Assembly: GCA_014529385.2 (NCBI GenBank) | Contig: CM043942.1 | Location: 105,042,141 to 105,106,140 of the forward strand | Source of the DNA: Adiantum capillus-veneris | Taxonomy: Eukaryota; Streptophyta; Polypodiopsida; Polypodiales; Pteridaceae | DNA length: 64,000 bases | Direction of reading: 5' to 3' | Program-made: the position numbers and the translations under genes | The notes under the pieces: model-generated | The model's database searches: none | Told to the model about the DNA's origin: nothing | The model's input: only the letters and a program-made list of their open reading frames with translations | Part shown: in pieces, positions 12,154-23,694 of the stretch | Numbering within the stretch: the first letter of the stretch is position 1 | Layout of the letters: each line of letters begins with the position of its first letter

Positions 12154-12359
12154 GTTAAGATATAGATATGTGCTTATAGATCTATCTCAACACGGGGCCA
12201 ATAGTAAAGGGGCCCAAATGGGAGATGGTCTATCAAGAGCAAGGCTAACCAATGGAGCATAAGACCTTAGGGTTAGCCTTCATTGAAGACCTCCAATAAT
12301 GTGTGTAAAAGTCCTTTGACCTTAGGTAAGCTAGGGCTGAGCTTGAGGTGGGAACCCGG

Positions 12360-12540
12360 TCCAAGCTCGAGGTGCTTGTCGTGCTTGAGGTGCTTGTCCT
12401 GCTTGAGGTGCTTGTCCTGATTGAGGTGCTTGATTAAGATGCTTGAGGTGCTTGACTGGCTCCATGCTTGAGGTGCTTGACTTGGTGCATGATTAAGGTG
12501 CTCGAGGTGCCTTGAGAAGCTTGCCTGAGATGCTTGTGGG
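12360..12540 (+). repeat. Degenerate tandem repeat, about 18-bp unit
   Basis: The unit GCTTGAGGTGCTTGTCCT and its variants are repeated about ten times with gradual decay. The minus frame reads as repeated KHLKQDKHLK. Confidence 0.9.
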
Positions 12541-12659
12541 AACACCCCCTACTTCAAGTGCTTAGTCATGCTTGGTGACTAAGGGGCTTGCTCATCCAAA
12601 GTCAAAAATATCCCTAGAAGGAGGGGGGCGAGCCTACAAGGGGGGGGGGATGAGAGAGA

Positions 12660-12698
12660 ACACACACACACACACACACACACACCGACACACACACC

Positions 12699-12782
<84 letters not shown>
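12660..12782. repeat. (CA)n microsatellite with CCGA interruptions
   Basis: A CA run of about 120 bp with two CCGA interruptions near 12685 and 12697. The near-perfect run after the interruptions suggests recent expansion. Confidence 0.98.
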
Positions 12783-12783
<1 letters not shown>

Positions 12784-13807
12784 GGGAAGCCCCAGCTTGA
12801 AGAGGCAGCAAGGACACTTGTCAAGTTCCTCCCCATGTTGCCCTCATGGTGTGCCTGAAGCCTATTGGTTGGCCACCCAAGGGGTCCAATGATAATTTAG
12901 GATATTTAATTGATTGATTTTGCATTTATCAAGTCCTCTATCTCAAAGGGGAAAGGGGGACACTTGTCCCAAGCCTACCCATGTTGCTTGTAATGCCTTC
13001 TGCTTGTGATTGGCTAGGCGTGGAGGGGTCCAATGAGCTTCAAGCATGAGTTACAAGGGGGGGTCGACCCAAGCAAGCTAGGGGGGTGCTTAGGGGGTAT
13101 ACTCACCCACACACACTCACAAACACTCTCATTGTGTACTATGCAAAGTGCAAGAGCTCCCTCTCCTTCTCCAAGCAAGTAGAGGTTGAGAGCCTACACC
13201 AACACTCTTGGCTATGGAGTGTAAATCCATCCAAGAGACATGCTTCAATGCTTGAGCTTGCCATCTATTTCTTCTTCATTACTATGCTATTATGTATGCT
13301 AGCACAAGAGTTATGATAAGTGAGGAACTAGCTCTTTCTCGTATGAAATGTTTCTTCTTCCTCTTCCCTACCCTCATTCCCTGCTAGCTCTCTCCACCTT
13401 CGAAGGTGTTTGAGGTCTTGGGACTGAGGCTTGGTATAGTTAAAGATTTCTTCAAGTTTAGGTTATGCTATGATGGTGATGCATGAAGCTTTCCATCTTC
13501 ATTGCTTCACCTAGGTCACAAGGAACACAAAGAATGTATTGTAACAAGTCTCTCTTTATGGGAGAAATCATAATACAAATGCCTATTGGAGGGGGGACCG
13601 GCTCCACATAAATCCGGTCCTCAACTGTTGTCATGTTCTCTAAATTCTCTCTCTTGCAAAAGTATTGTCCATGCCAAGTTAACTAATTGCTATAATTATG
13701 TTGCTATCTTCAATTATGTCTACCCGCTATGCTCACAAAATCATTTCTTGAAAGTACTCTCATTAAATTCCGCTACTCTCAAATTGAATAGGAAAATTCC
13801 ATTACAT

Positions 13808-13819
13808 TGGTATCAGAGC
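13808..13819 (+). other. Primer-binding site, tRNA-iMet type
   Basis: TGGTATCAGAGC is the standard plant LTR-retrotransposon site complementary to the 3' end of initiator tRNA-Met. It primes minus-strand DNA synthesis and fixes the right end of the 5' LTR. Confidence 0.92.
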
Positions 13820-14220
13820 ATTTGGTTTCTCTTTTCTTGCGTAAGAAGAGAGGTCCTTAAGTAGCCTATAAATGGTTGATGTTGTTAATTATAATAGAGT
13901 AAGTGGAACTGGGATCTAATATCGGTTTTGTTAAGCCCACTATGTGGGGGATGGTGCACACCTCGGGAGCTTTGGACTTAATAATGGAGTCTTTTTAGAC
14001 TTGCCTACAGCTTTACCATTATTGAGCCATAAGAAGTCCGAAAGGAGCTAGCCCTTGGCAACTCTGCTATGTTAGACCTACTCCTCTACTCTCTATAATT
14101 AACCACTTTGAGCCGTGGGTGTAGATACTTAAGAGCCAATTTTCAAAGGCTAAGAGGAGTGGCAACTAAGGTTTTGAACTGCCAAAGCATACACTAAGTA
14201 TAAACATAAATTTTGTTAAC

Positions 14221-15222
14221 ATGGCTGACAATAATCAAGAGAGTAGAATGAACATTGATAGCTTTGATTTTGCACATGAAGGTGCTAATGATGATGCTCC
14301 CATGTTTGTGAATTATCTCGTTGCTAGGTTGCAGCAAGCTATGGGCAACCCTGCTTTCCAAGCCGAAGTTACTCAACAACTTCGTGCTTATGGAATTTCC
14401 CTTCCTCTCCCAGAGGAGAGAGAGCTTAGGAGGCCTCTTGAAGAGACCGCCAAAAGAAGACTCTCTCCCATTCGAGAGGAGGAATCCAAGGAGAAAGAAA
14501 GCAATGAAAGTCTAAGTTCTTCTGAAGAGGTGGCTCCACGAAGACGGCGGTCTAGACAATCGCCTACTCCTCCCAAGAGGAAAAGAGCAACCTATAGTCC
14601 TTCTCCTCATCACTCTGAAAGTCAAGAGAGGAAACAAAGGAAGAAAAGGGCTAGGAAGAGGTCACCCTCTTCTCCTTCTTCTTCACCTTCCTCCTCTTCC
14701 GATGAAAGTTATGGCTATTCTCCTAGAGAATACAAGAGGGGAGGACATCGCAAATCATTTCCTGCATGGCGAAGGTCACAAAAGCTAAAGAAGTTCAAGG
14801 AGGGAGGAAAGAGTATCTCTTTTCTCACCTACGATGGCACCTTTGGTGCTACCGACAAAGTGTTGGCCTTCATCCAGCAATTTGATGCGGCCTTTGGGGA
14901 CGAGGGCTTCACAGAGTCCTCCAAGCTACGCCATGTAGCTATGCACTTCCAAAAATAAGCTCGTCAATGGTGGGCTAGCCTTCGTGGCAATGGAGATGCC
15001 CCAAAGACATGGAAAACTCTACGAGTTTCCATCATGAAGCAATTTCTTCCAAGCGATAAAGATAAAGTTCTTACCGAATGGCGCGGCTTAAATCTTCTCT
15101 CTCATGAGTCTATCAACAAGTATGTAGACAAGTTTTGGGATTTACATCTCAAAGCTAATGTCTTTTAAAAGATAGACTTTGCCGAGCAAAGACAGCAATT
15201 CTGTGCGGGATTACCTGAAGAG
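14221..15222 (+). pseudogene. Ty3/gypsy gag, interrupted
   Basis: ATG at 14221 follows a leader of about 400 bp after the primer site. The N-terminal part is Ser/Arg/Glu-rich with long basic and poly-Ser blocks (14500-14780). The retrotransposon-gag core begins at about 14800 (SFLTYDGTFG, then LAFIQQFDAAF) and continues in frame through TAA at 14956-14958 (RHVAMHFQK*ARQWW) and a second TAA at 15166-15168 (LKANVF*KIDF). Gag forms the virus-like particle and binds RNA. The reading frame joins directly to the pol frame from 15223, so gag-pol was one ORF. The two stops make this copy defective. Confidence 0.88.
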
Positions 15223-18200
15223 ATGGCCGAATACATCAACTCTCAACGGCCTGGTACTATTACCGAAGTAATCCATCACACCATGGTTGCTTCACGCATC
15301 AATTTCCATCAAGGGGCTAGACATAATGTCAAGCCCATGGAAAACAAAGATAAAAATGATGCAAAGGGGAAATCCAATGCACAAACTAATTCCCAAGGCA
15401 CTTCCAACAACAACAACAACAACAACAATAATCGGTCCAAGGAGAAGGGAGTTTACAAAGGTAAAAACAAACTCTCTCCTGAAGAGCTTGAAGCTTTTCG
15501 CAAGGACCATAAATGTTTCAAGTGTGGGGAGCAAGGACATGGCTATCGCTCTTGCCCCAAGAAGAATACTCGCAATGAGACTCCTAGGGCTTCCACCATC
15601 GAAGCTCCAAAAGAGGATGCTCATTGCAAAGGATCATCACTCTCCTATGCTTGGGGAAAGGTAAGAGAGCATGATGCCTTCATCTTGTTTGACCCTGGCT
15701 CTACTCTCAACTTCATATCAATAGAGTTGGCCACCAAGTTGGGCATTCAAGCTTTTGAGATGGGAGATATAGTAACAGCTGATGCAGCTTTCAAGGGACA
15801 ACAAGCCTCCGTTACTCCCTTGATTGGGAAGTTGAAGCTTCATGTCCAAAGCTATGTCGACAAAGAAGACTTCTTCATCTCTCCTCTCCAACATCAAGAT
15901 GTTATCCTAGGGGCACCATGGTTTGATCGCATGGGTGCCAACATGAAGTTCCCTAAAAGGAGAATTTACTTCACCTACAGGGGAAAGAACATGTATATAG
16001 ATGCTAGTGAGCGTGGTCACACTATTCCACTTGTAAATCCTCTTTCTTTTGATAAATCAATGAAGAGCTCAGTTTCTGCGTACATGATTTATGTCAAAGA
16101 GTCTCTAAAAGCTAATAATGTTTCATCAAATGAAAATGATAGGAATCAAGAAGAGTTAGACTTGTCTACTTTTCTAAAAGGATTCCAAGATGTGTTCATC
16201 GATGATATCCCTATGGACCTACCTTCAAAACGAGGGGATGATGAACATCGTATTGAGCTCCTTCCAGGAAGCTCACTGCCGAACAAACCTCCTTATCGTG
16301 TCTCACAAGCTCAACAAGAGGAGATTATGAGGCAAGTACAGGAATTGGTAGACAAAGGGATGGTGAGGCCTAGTTCCTCTCCCTTTTGTTCTCCAGTCCT
16401 TTTAGTGCAAAAGAAAGATGGTACATACCGTATGTGTGTGGACTATCGAGCACTAAACCATATCACTATCAAAAACAGATTTCCCGTGCCTCGGGTAGAA
16501 GATCTGTTTGATAAGCTACAAGGCTCTACCTACTTTAGTAGGATTGACCTTAAGAGTGGCTATCATCAAATAAGGATAGTGGATGAAGATATCCTACAGA
16601 CCGCGTTTCACACAACATTTGGTCTTTATGAGTATCTAGTCATGCCTTTTGGCTTGACTAATGCACCAACTACTTTCAATCGTCTCATGGAGAAAATTTT
16701 TAGACCATATCGTAAATTCACTGGAGTGTTCTTTGATGATATCATCATCTACTCCAAATTTTTGGAGGAACATAAGCAACATCTCCAAGTGATTTTTCAA
16801 GCCTTGAGGGAAAACAAACTTTTTCTCAACCAAAAGAAAAGTGAATTCTTCGTTCAAGAGATTCAATATCTAGGTCATATTATCTCTCACGATGGTATTC
16901 ATATGGATCCATCAAAGTTAGAGGTAATAAAATCATGGCCTAACCCAAGGAATCTACATGAGCTAAGAAGCTTTATTGGTATGTGTGCATACTATAGACG
17001 CTTCATAGCAAAATTCTCTCAAGTAGCAGGACCACTACACGACTTAACAAAGAAGAACGTTAAGTTTGTATGGACTGCTAAGGAGCAAAATGCTTTGGAA
17101 AAACTCAAAGAGAAGCTTACTTCCCAACCAGTCCTCGTGCTTCCGGATCTCTCAAAACCATTTGAGGTCCAATGTGATGCTTGTGGTGATTGCCTTGGAG
17201 CGGTTTTGCTTCAAGAAGGGCATGCCATAGCATATGAGAGCCGAAGGCTCAATAGTGATGAACGAGTCTTGGGCATTTATGAGAAAGAGCTTTTAGCTGT
17301 TCTACATGCCCTAGATACATGGAAGCACTACCTATTGGGAACTCCATTTCTCCTACAAACCGAACACCAAAGTCTCAAGTATTTCATGATGCAAACCAAA
17401 CTTTCCGACAAACAAATGAGGTGGGCAAATTTTCTTTCGCAATTTAATTTCCATATTGCTCACATAGCTGGTAAGCACAATCAAGTTGCCGATGCACTTT
17501 CACGACGACCAAAAGTTAATGCGGTGTCTATAGCTACTCACAATGATCTATCCTCTATGATAGATGAGTATGCTACTAACCCTGACTTTAGAGACATAAT
17601 GTCAGCCCTTGATTTGGGGAAGAAAGAGGAACTATTCACCTTGCAGGATGGTTATCTTCTCCACGAAAATAGGCTATGTGTTACCCATTCCCTTCGTGAG
17701 AAGGTTATGTATGAATCCCATGCTCCTCCATATGCAAGGCATAGAGGTATTCAACCTACTCTCCGAGGAGTAGAGACGTATTTCTATTGGCCTACCATGA
17801 AAGTGGACATACAAGAGTATGTTTCAAAATGTGTAGTATGCCAAAAGACCAAGTATGATAGAGGGAAGCAACCTGGATTACTCCAGCCATTGCCTATTCC
17901 AAATTCACCATGGGAGAGTATATCCATGGATTTCATCTTTGGATTACCCAAGTCTATCCATGGGAATACAGGAATATGGACAATAGTCGACAGGTTTAGC
18001 AAGCAAGCACATTTTATTCCTGTCAAAAAGACTATTAAGGCACATCAAATGGCAACTCTCTTCATATCTCAGATTTTCAAGCACCATGGATTACCCACAT
18101 CCATCGTGTCAGATAGAGATCCTAGAATGACCAGTAATTTCTGGAAAGGTCTCTTTGAAAATCTAGGAACAAGATTGACTTCTCTTCGGCCTATCACCCA

Positions 18201-18594
18201 CAAACGGATGGCCAAAGTGAGATAGCCAATCTTACGATACTCGATCTACTCAAGACTTATGTTACCGAAGTAGATCAACGCTCACAATGGGAAAAGTATT
18301 TACCTCTAGTAGAGTATGCCTACAATAATACTGTACAAACTTCTACGGGGAAAGCACCTTTCGAGATCATAGAGGGAAGACCTAAAAGTCCCTTGCTACT
18401 CAAAGTACATGGGAAGATCTTCGCTGCCAATGAGTATAGCCGTGACCTACAAGAATCTTTTCAAAAGATTAGGGAGGCTATAGCCATCTCTCAACAAAGG
18501 CAAAAAGCTGCTGCTGATAAGCACAGAAGAGCCTTAATGTTCAAAGAAAATGATTGGGTCTTACTCAAGTTTCCTAAGGCTCGATTAAGGCAAT
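15223..18594 (+). pseudogene. Ty3/gypsy pol: zinc knuckle, protease, RT, RNase H, integrase
   Basis: A 1000-codon open frame. In order: a CCHC knuckle CFKCGEQGHGYRSC (about 15516-15560), the protease active site LFDPGSTLNFIS (about 15688), RT with VDYRALNHITIKNRFPVP and FFDDIIIYSK (16729-16758), RNase H VQCDACGDCLGAVLL and EKELLAVLHALD, integrase HHCC region HRGIQPTL..CVVCQ, and catalytic core SMDFIFGLP..VDRFSKQAHF. A one-base deletion near 18177 ends the frame. The integrase continues in another frame (SSAYHPQTDGQSE..EYAYNNT, then DKHRRALMFKENDWVLLKF) to about 18590. There it stops abruptly, with no chromodomain, polypurine tract or 3' LTR. It is 3'-truncated by fusion to the next element. 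Confidence 0.95.
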
Positions 18595-18774
18595 TTCTCT
18601 CTCTATCTCACACAAACCCTCTCTTGAGTTTGTAAAATAAAGCAAGTAGTTCTCTCTCTCTCAAGCCCCAAATTGTGTCGCCCAAATCTGCTTTTTCAGC
18701 GTCGTAAAATCCGGAAGTCCGTATTGCTGTCACGTGGCATGTACCGCCTCCTTTCAGGGTGTCTAGCCACTTTA

Positions 18775-18897
18775 GGGTTTTAGCCAATAGTTAGGGTTAG
18801 GGTTTCCAGAAATTAGGTTTTTTTGCAAATTAGGGTTTTTGGCAAAAATTAGGGTTTGTAGGAATTTTAGGGTTTTTGACACAAATTAGGGTTTTTG
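18775..18897 (-). repeat. Telo-box cluster (AAACCCTAA-like)
   Basis: Within about 120 bp there are about eight copies of TTAGGGTTT or a close variant, spaced irregularly by roughly 10-20 bp. One internal TTAGGGTTAGGG doublet lies at 18790-18805. It resembles the plant telomere unit TTTAGGG but is not a head-to-tail telomeric tract. Confidence 0.85.
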
Positions 18898-18968
18898 CTG
18901 TCGATAGCCACGTCATCACTTTGTGACATCAACCAGAGATAGATTGTCACAAAAATCGTCATAGCCAC

Positions 18969-19789
18969 TTGGTCAAACGATGTTCTCAGACGGAGATCAC
19001 ACAAGTGAATGCCTATTGTTTTGACTATGGTGTCATTCATTTGAGCCCCGATTGTCCAAAAAATCAAAACCAAGTCAGAAAGATCACAACAATTGTCTCG
19101 GAAATTGTTCATCTACCCATTAGCTCAAAAAATGAAAATGTTGTACCAGTTCAAGTAGTTACGAGAGTGCCAGCTCAAAAGGAAGCTGCTGAGAACCTAG
19201 AGACAGAGAAAACACAAACTAACGCGAGTCAAGAGACGGGTGATCCAAAGATTGATGCACTTAGTCAAAAACCAAGAGCAAACGGAACAACTGGAAAGCT
19301 AGAAAGGCTAGGATGAAAGCACATAGGGAAAAAGAGCAGAAATCCATAGCTGAGAATCTTACCCAAGCTGAAGAGAAGATAAGACAACATGAGGAAAGGG
19401 TTGCATCTTCTCTTGCAGAGGCATCTCAACCTCCAACAAAACCATCAACGAAAATTGAGCCAAAAAGTGCTAGCTCAGGAGGATCAATATTGGTCGAAAA
19501 GTTTAATGAGCCATTAGATGCCCTCCTAAAATCCTATGAAACATGGCTCAAAAATAACCTAACCCAAGAACAGAAGTGGATGACATATCCATATGTGGAA
19601 CTAGAAAAGGACAGGCTTGAAATGTGCAAGAAAATTATTCAAAAAGCCCAAGCTCTACTAGAACCACAAGTTGGAAAACCTGAGGGTGTGATCCTTGTCC
19701 CACCTACACTAGTAATGCCACCAAATGAGGAACAAAAAGAGATAGATTCCAGTCACGAGCACAGACAAAAGCTCAAGGACCCCGCATGA
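18969..19789 (+). pseudogene. Gag-like remnant with a damaged zinc knuckle
   Basis: Two abutting frames, 18969-19316 and 19313-19789, overlap by 4 bases and probably were one. The first contains CFDYGVIHLSPDC, a CCHC-like spacing whose second Cys is Tyr, followed by a Glu/Thr/Gln-rich linker. The second begins with a charged coiled-coil-like stretch (ENLTQAEEKIRQHEERVA) and a helical LDALLKSYETWLKNNLTQ segment. The composition suits a retroelement gag. I do not recognise the exact family, and the frame break makes it a pseudogene. Confidence 0.4.
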
Positions 19790-20046
19790 AAGCCAAGTAT
19801 AGTGTTGAATACCACAAATAACTCTTTCGCCGAATTTCACATAACTATACATGACAGCTGTAAAGAAATAGATGGTCTTGACAAATTGTGGAAACAAATC
19901 AGAGAGGCCAATGAAGTGAGTGAGCTAAGCAGACGAGTAAACTAATTGGGTGATGGAATAAGAGTGTCTCTTTCCACCAATAGAGGAATTTGAGGCTCGA
20001 TCTCAAATGAATCTAGAAGTGGAATCATATTGGGGAGACAAAGGAT

Positions 20047-20714
20047 GTGTACAGTCTATGGATAGTCAACCCCATTGGTCAGAACCAAAAAGTTCGACAA
20101 ATCTGGATACCAAAGAGCCAGCTTGACCAGAAGAAGGTATGGATCAAGAAGACAAGGATCTTTGACGAAAAATCACAAGATCCAATGCCAAAAAGAAAGC
20201 AATCGAAGCACACAAGAACGGCGAAGAAAGTCACGAAGTTGCAAGCTTTCTCAACTCAGATTTGGGTTCCAAAGAAGTTGACACAAGCACAAAGAGGTCA
20301 AGAGTTCATTTGGATTCCGAAACGGTTATATTGTCAACTCCCAAAGTCTGAATCTCGTCCTCAACCAAGAGTACAAGAGTTGAAGCAAAGATTGTTGAAG
20401 ACTCACACAAAGGCAAGGTGGATCCCAAAGAAGTCTCTTCAAACACAAACAAATCAGGGACAAGTATAGGTTCCCAAACGAGCAGTATCAAGGAAACAAC
20501 TAGTAATCCCAAAGAAGTAATGTTACTGCACCACTTGGATTCTTTAAATTCCTCCTACGATTATAGTACACTTAGAAGAAAACCCACGCTAAGGAACAAT
20601 GCCAAATACAAAAACCCAACCACAAGGCTAAACTGGATTCCGAGAAACATCGAACAGGTAAGTAAGCCTTCAAAAAAGAGCTCTACAAGCTTCCATCAAG
20701 CAAACAACACATGA
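20047..20714 (+). pseudogene. Basic repeat protein remnant with W-I/V-P-K motifs
   Basis: The 140-codon frame 20047-20469 contains IWIPKSQ, VWIKKTR, IWVPKKL, IWIPKRL and RWIPKKS, spaced roughly 15-45 residues apart in a very Lys/Arg/Gln-rich context. A sixth copy, NWIPRNI, lies in the 20418-20714 frame after a frame change. WxPK-type motifs occur in the linker before the integrase of some plant copia polyproteins, but six copies is unusual. I infer an element-encoded basic nucleic-acid-binding segment expanded by duplication. Function is unknown. Confidence 0.4.
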
Positions 20715-22567
20715 GCTTCAAAGACCGGCACATTGCTTCCAATAGGAAGCCTCGCCAACAAATGTCAATAAGCAAATTGCTTATACCCACATGTTGCACA
20801 ACATAAATCTTTTCCATGCATTGACTATGTATGCATAATAAGGCTACGTTACAAGGCCCGCATAGGCACATTCTTTGATTTTTTGATTGCCCAAGCACAA
20901 CACATAACCTTGGCTATACCCTATCGTCAAGGAGGACTCCAAATAGGAGGGAGGAGGCATTTTGAATGCGGACCTAATATTATGAATATTAGAGGGCAAT
21001 GTTTTGTGAGTTGTATTGAATTTTTGTGTTTGATTGTGATATTTTTTGGCAAAATTCAGAATATATGCCCTCATAGTATAGTTACAAGAGGAGTATGGGG
21101 ACAAAAGCCATATATGAACCCCTAGGGACATTGTACAATGTACATAGCGTTTAGAATTCTATTAGAATGATTCTGCTTTTTGAGTTGAATTGATTTTTGG
21201 TTTTATTTTGTTATTTTTGAAATTAAAAAAAAAGAGGCAGGAAAAAACAATAATCCAGATGAAGAAAAGGTTGAAGAGAAGTCGAGCCGTACAAAGCAAA
21301 GAAGGTCCAAGAAAATGACGACACTTCACGAAGTATGTCTCAAAGCCATACGCACAATGGATATTGTCAAAGGTAAGAGAAGAATGTTGATCAGTCTTCA
21401 ACAACAAAATGACTGCAAAAATGACTGCGAATGGTCATCAACTCCGAGGTGAACTACAAGCACAAAGAAAGTTGGTGATAGACTAAACAAAAGCAATCAT
21501 TAAGTGCAAAGTTGTCATCAGACATTTCATGCGACTACAAGGCCATATACAAGAAGTAGATCTTTATACTGTAATCTTCTATCTTGTATGTGACTTAATG
21601 AAGCCTAACAAACAAAAGGGACTAACAATACTAACAAGAACAAGAGGGGCAGAAATGATAGTTCAATCATCTATCGTGATAAATGCCTACATATGTTTGG
21701 CTAGAGATGCCCATCAGTCATTCTTGAGACTGAAATCCAAAAAGTGAGCTTAGAAAGCAAAATTCAAGTCCAAATCAAGCCAAACTTTATCGCGAGGCTA
21801 TGCATAGAGAGTACAAGCTAAGGGTTCAAAAAAAAAAGAGAACCTCAGCTAGCCAAAATTGCAACTTTTTCAAATATGAAGCCATGATAGCCATCTACAT
21901 ACCTTGGACAATGATAGCTCATTGATGGTCATCTATGACAAATGTTGTCAGAAAAAGATGCAAGTTACTAACTTGGGGAATTAATTGGGTTTTGTCGGGC
22001 TTTAATTAAGTCATATATCAAGTAGAAGCAGTTTAATGATATACAAAGCACACAAAAGCTAACAGTCGCAAACGCGACTTTGATCATCTTGATGCAGGAA
22101 CAAAGAAGTCCCCAATGAAGAAGAGCACACAAGGTAGTAATCAGCGGATCTCAAAAGATTGTCCCTGATGAAGCAGATCGAATGTTTCCATGGGTTTGGA
22201 ACCTCAAATCCAAAAAATTATCTCCCAAATCCAGCATGACAAACAGACTTTGCATTGGAGTGCAACTTGGCCTAAAGAAGTTGAAGGTTTAGCCATACAA
22301 TTTCTACAGAATCCTTATAAAGTTGTCATTGGTCACAAGATCTGAAAGCCAATCATTCAATTCTATAGATTGTAGAAGCTGTTTCTAAAAAATGCGAATG
22401 ACACAAAATTGGCAGATGTTTGTCATCAATTATAATTTTCCCAAATCATGTGAAGACTCTGTACATCAGATTGGACAAACAAAACAAGCTTGTGCAAAGG
22501 CTAGAGCCTATACTTTCTTTACATCAGCAAAATGACACCAAAGACCGCACCGACGTCGACAACCACG

Positions 22568-22587
22568 TCATGTCAAGGATGACATGA
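22568..22587. other. Perfect 8-bp inverted repeat upstream of a polypurine tract
   Basis: TCATGTCA, a 4-nt loop AGGA (22576-22579), then TGACATGA, ending about 5 bases before the purine-rich tract that precedes the LTR. Confidence 0.85.
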
Positions 22588-22603
22588 TCGCGGAAGAGGG
22601 GAG

Positions 22604-23170
22604 TGTTGACGGCTAGGTCAACAGTACGACATAAATCAACAAAGCCTTATTATCTGAGAGTTATGGAATGCTATGGATTATGGTCATAAACATCATTTGT
22701 AATAAGTAGGTAGTCTAGTAGCAGAAGCCGGGATGCAATGGCACTTCCAGATTGTAAATAACAAGCCATTTGACCCCTCAAACTCTATTTTTGGTTAACC
22801 TAAGGTAGCCTTAGTATATAAGGTACCTGGGTCATTTTGTAAAGCAAAATTTTTATCATAATCGAAGTTTTAGCGCTGCCATCTACTATGTGTGAGAGAG
22901 GAAGAGAGAGAGCGTGAGCTTCATCCTGGTGCTACTCCCCGCTCGTTCATCACATTGGAGATCCAACTGCACCATCGCATTAGCCTTAGCAAGAGCTACG
23001 CGACAACGCCAAGCATTCCTCGTAGAACGGAGCATACGTGCTCGCGTATCTACGAGCTAAAGTCTGTTTTCTGCCTGCAAGTAGTCCTTAGAATCGCATT
23101 GGCATAAGGTACACATAGGTACTCATAGATTTCAGTTTCAGGCACTTTCAGAATCCGGCTCTGTCTTTAT
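22604..23170 (+). repeat. Probable 3' LTR (right end uncertain)
   Basis: Begins TGTTGACGG right after a polypurine tract GGAAGAGGGGAG and contains a TATA-like TATATAAGG at 22815-22823. No 5' partner exists in the window, so the right end near 23170 is only an estimate. GA-rich leader-like sequence follows the TATA box. Confidence 0.55.
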
Positions 23171-23694
23171 ACGCGTTTTTTTGTGGATGAGTTTAGAGCT
23201 AGGGTTTTGAGTGTAGAGGCTTAGGGAGCTTACAGCCATGAGTAGCTCATAGATATGCAAGCGCATGTGCTCCATTCCGCGAGGAGTGCTTGGCATCAAG
23301 GTGGAAAGGTACGGAGTGTACGGTATGTAATCAGTACGTAAGGTACGTACTTCTGTACGGATCGGCCTTTAAGGTACATGACCAATACGTAACATTTGTA
23401 ACAACATAAAGAATAGTGACTTTAGCATTTTTCATCCTATACATACTAGGAACTACATAGAGTCTAGACATAGATACTACTTCAAACATCCATTAGATAC
23501 TGCTTCAATCTGGTTCCTAAAAACAATCTCAACGGCTGTGTAACGCACAACAACATTTTCTTCATCAAGTATCCATCCCAAATGGAATATCCCGCTACTA
23601 CCTCCCCATTTTGTATTCGATTGAATCCATCTAAAATCTAGATACTAATGGCAAGATGTCCCTATTAAAAAAAAAAAAATCTGTGGAAAAAAAA
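23171..23694. other. Junction region with TACG-rich tract and A-run
   Basis: 23305-23395 holds about ten GTAC/GTACG motifs within 90 bp. 23667-23679 is an A-run beside the broken end of the next copia. No supported gene; short minus-strand frames near 23450-23600 could be a gene scrap, but no motif is recognised. Confidence 0.5.

Larger units (their letters stand above)
12154..13806 (+). repeat. Probable 5' LTR of the gypsy element (left end uncertain)
   Basis: The right boundary is supported: the sequence ends ...ATTACA at 13806 and is followed at 13808 by a canonical primer-binding site. The left boundary is a guess at a TG near 12154, because no 3' LTR is present for comparison. The interval contains an 18-bp tandem repeat, a CA microsatellite and C-rich blocks. 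It could instead include unrelated flanking DNA. Confidence 0.4.
18594..22603 (+). mobile_element. Internal region of a second, 5'-truncated LTR element
   Basis: Sequence from the gypsy break point to the polypurine tract (GGAAGAGGGGAG, about 22592-22603) just before a TGTTGACGG LTR start. It contains gag-like remnants at 18969-19789 and 20047-20714, then about 1.9 kb (20.7-22.6 kb) with only scattered short frames and no reverse transcriptase or integrase motif that I can see. A large non-coding internal region with gag-like remains fits a LARD-type non-autonomous element, but decay of a full element is equally possible. The 5' end is not present. Confidence 0.5.
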
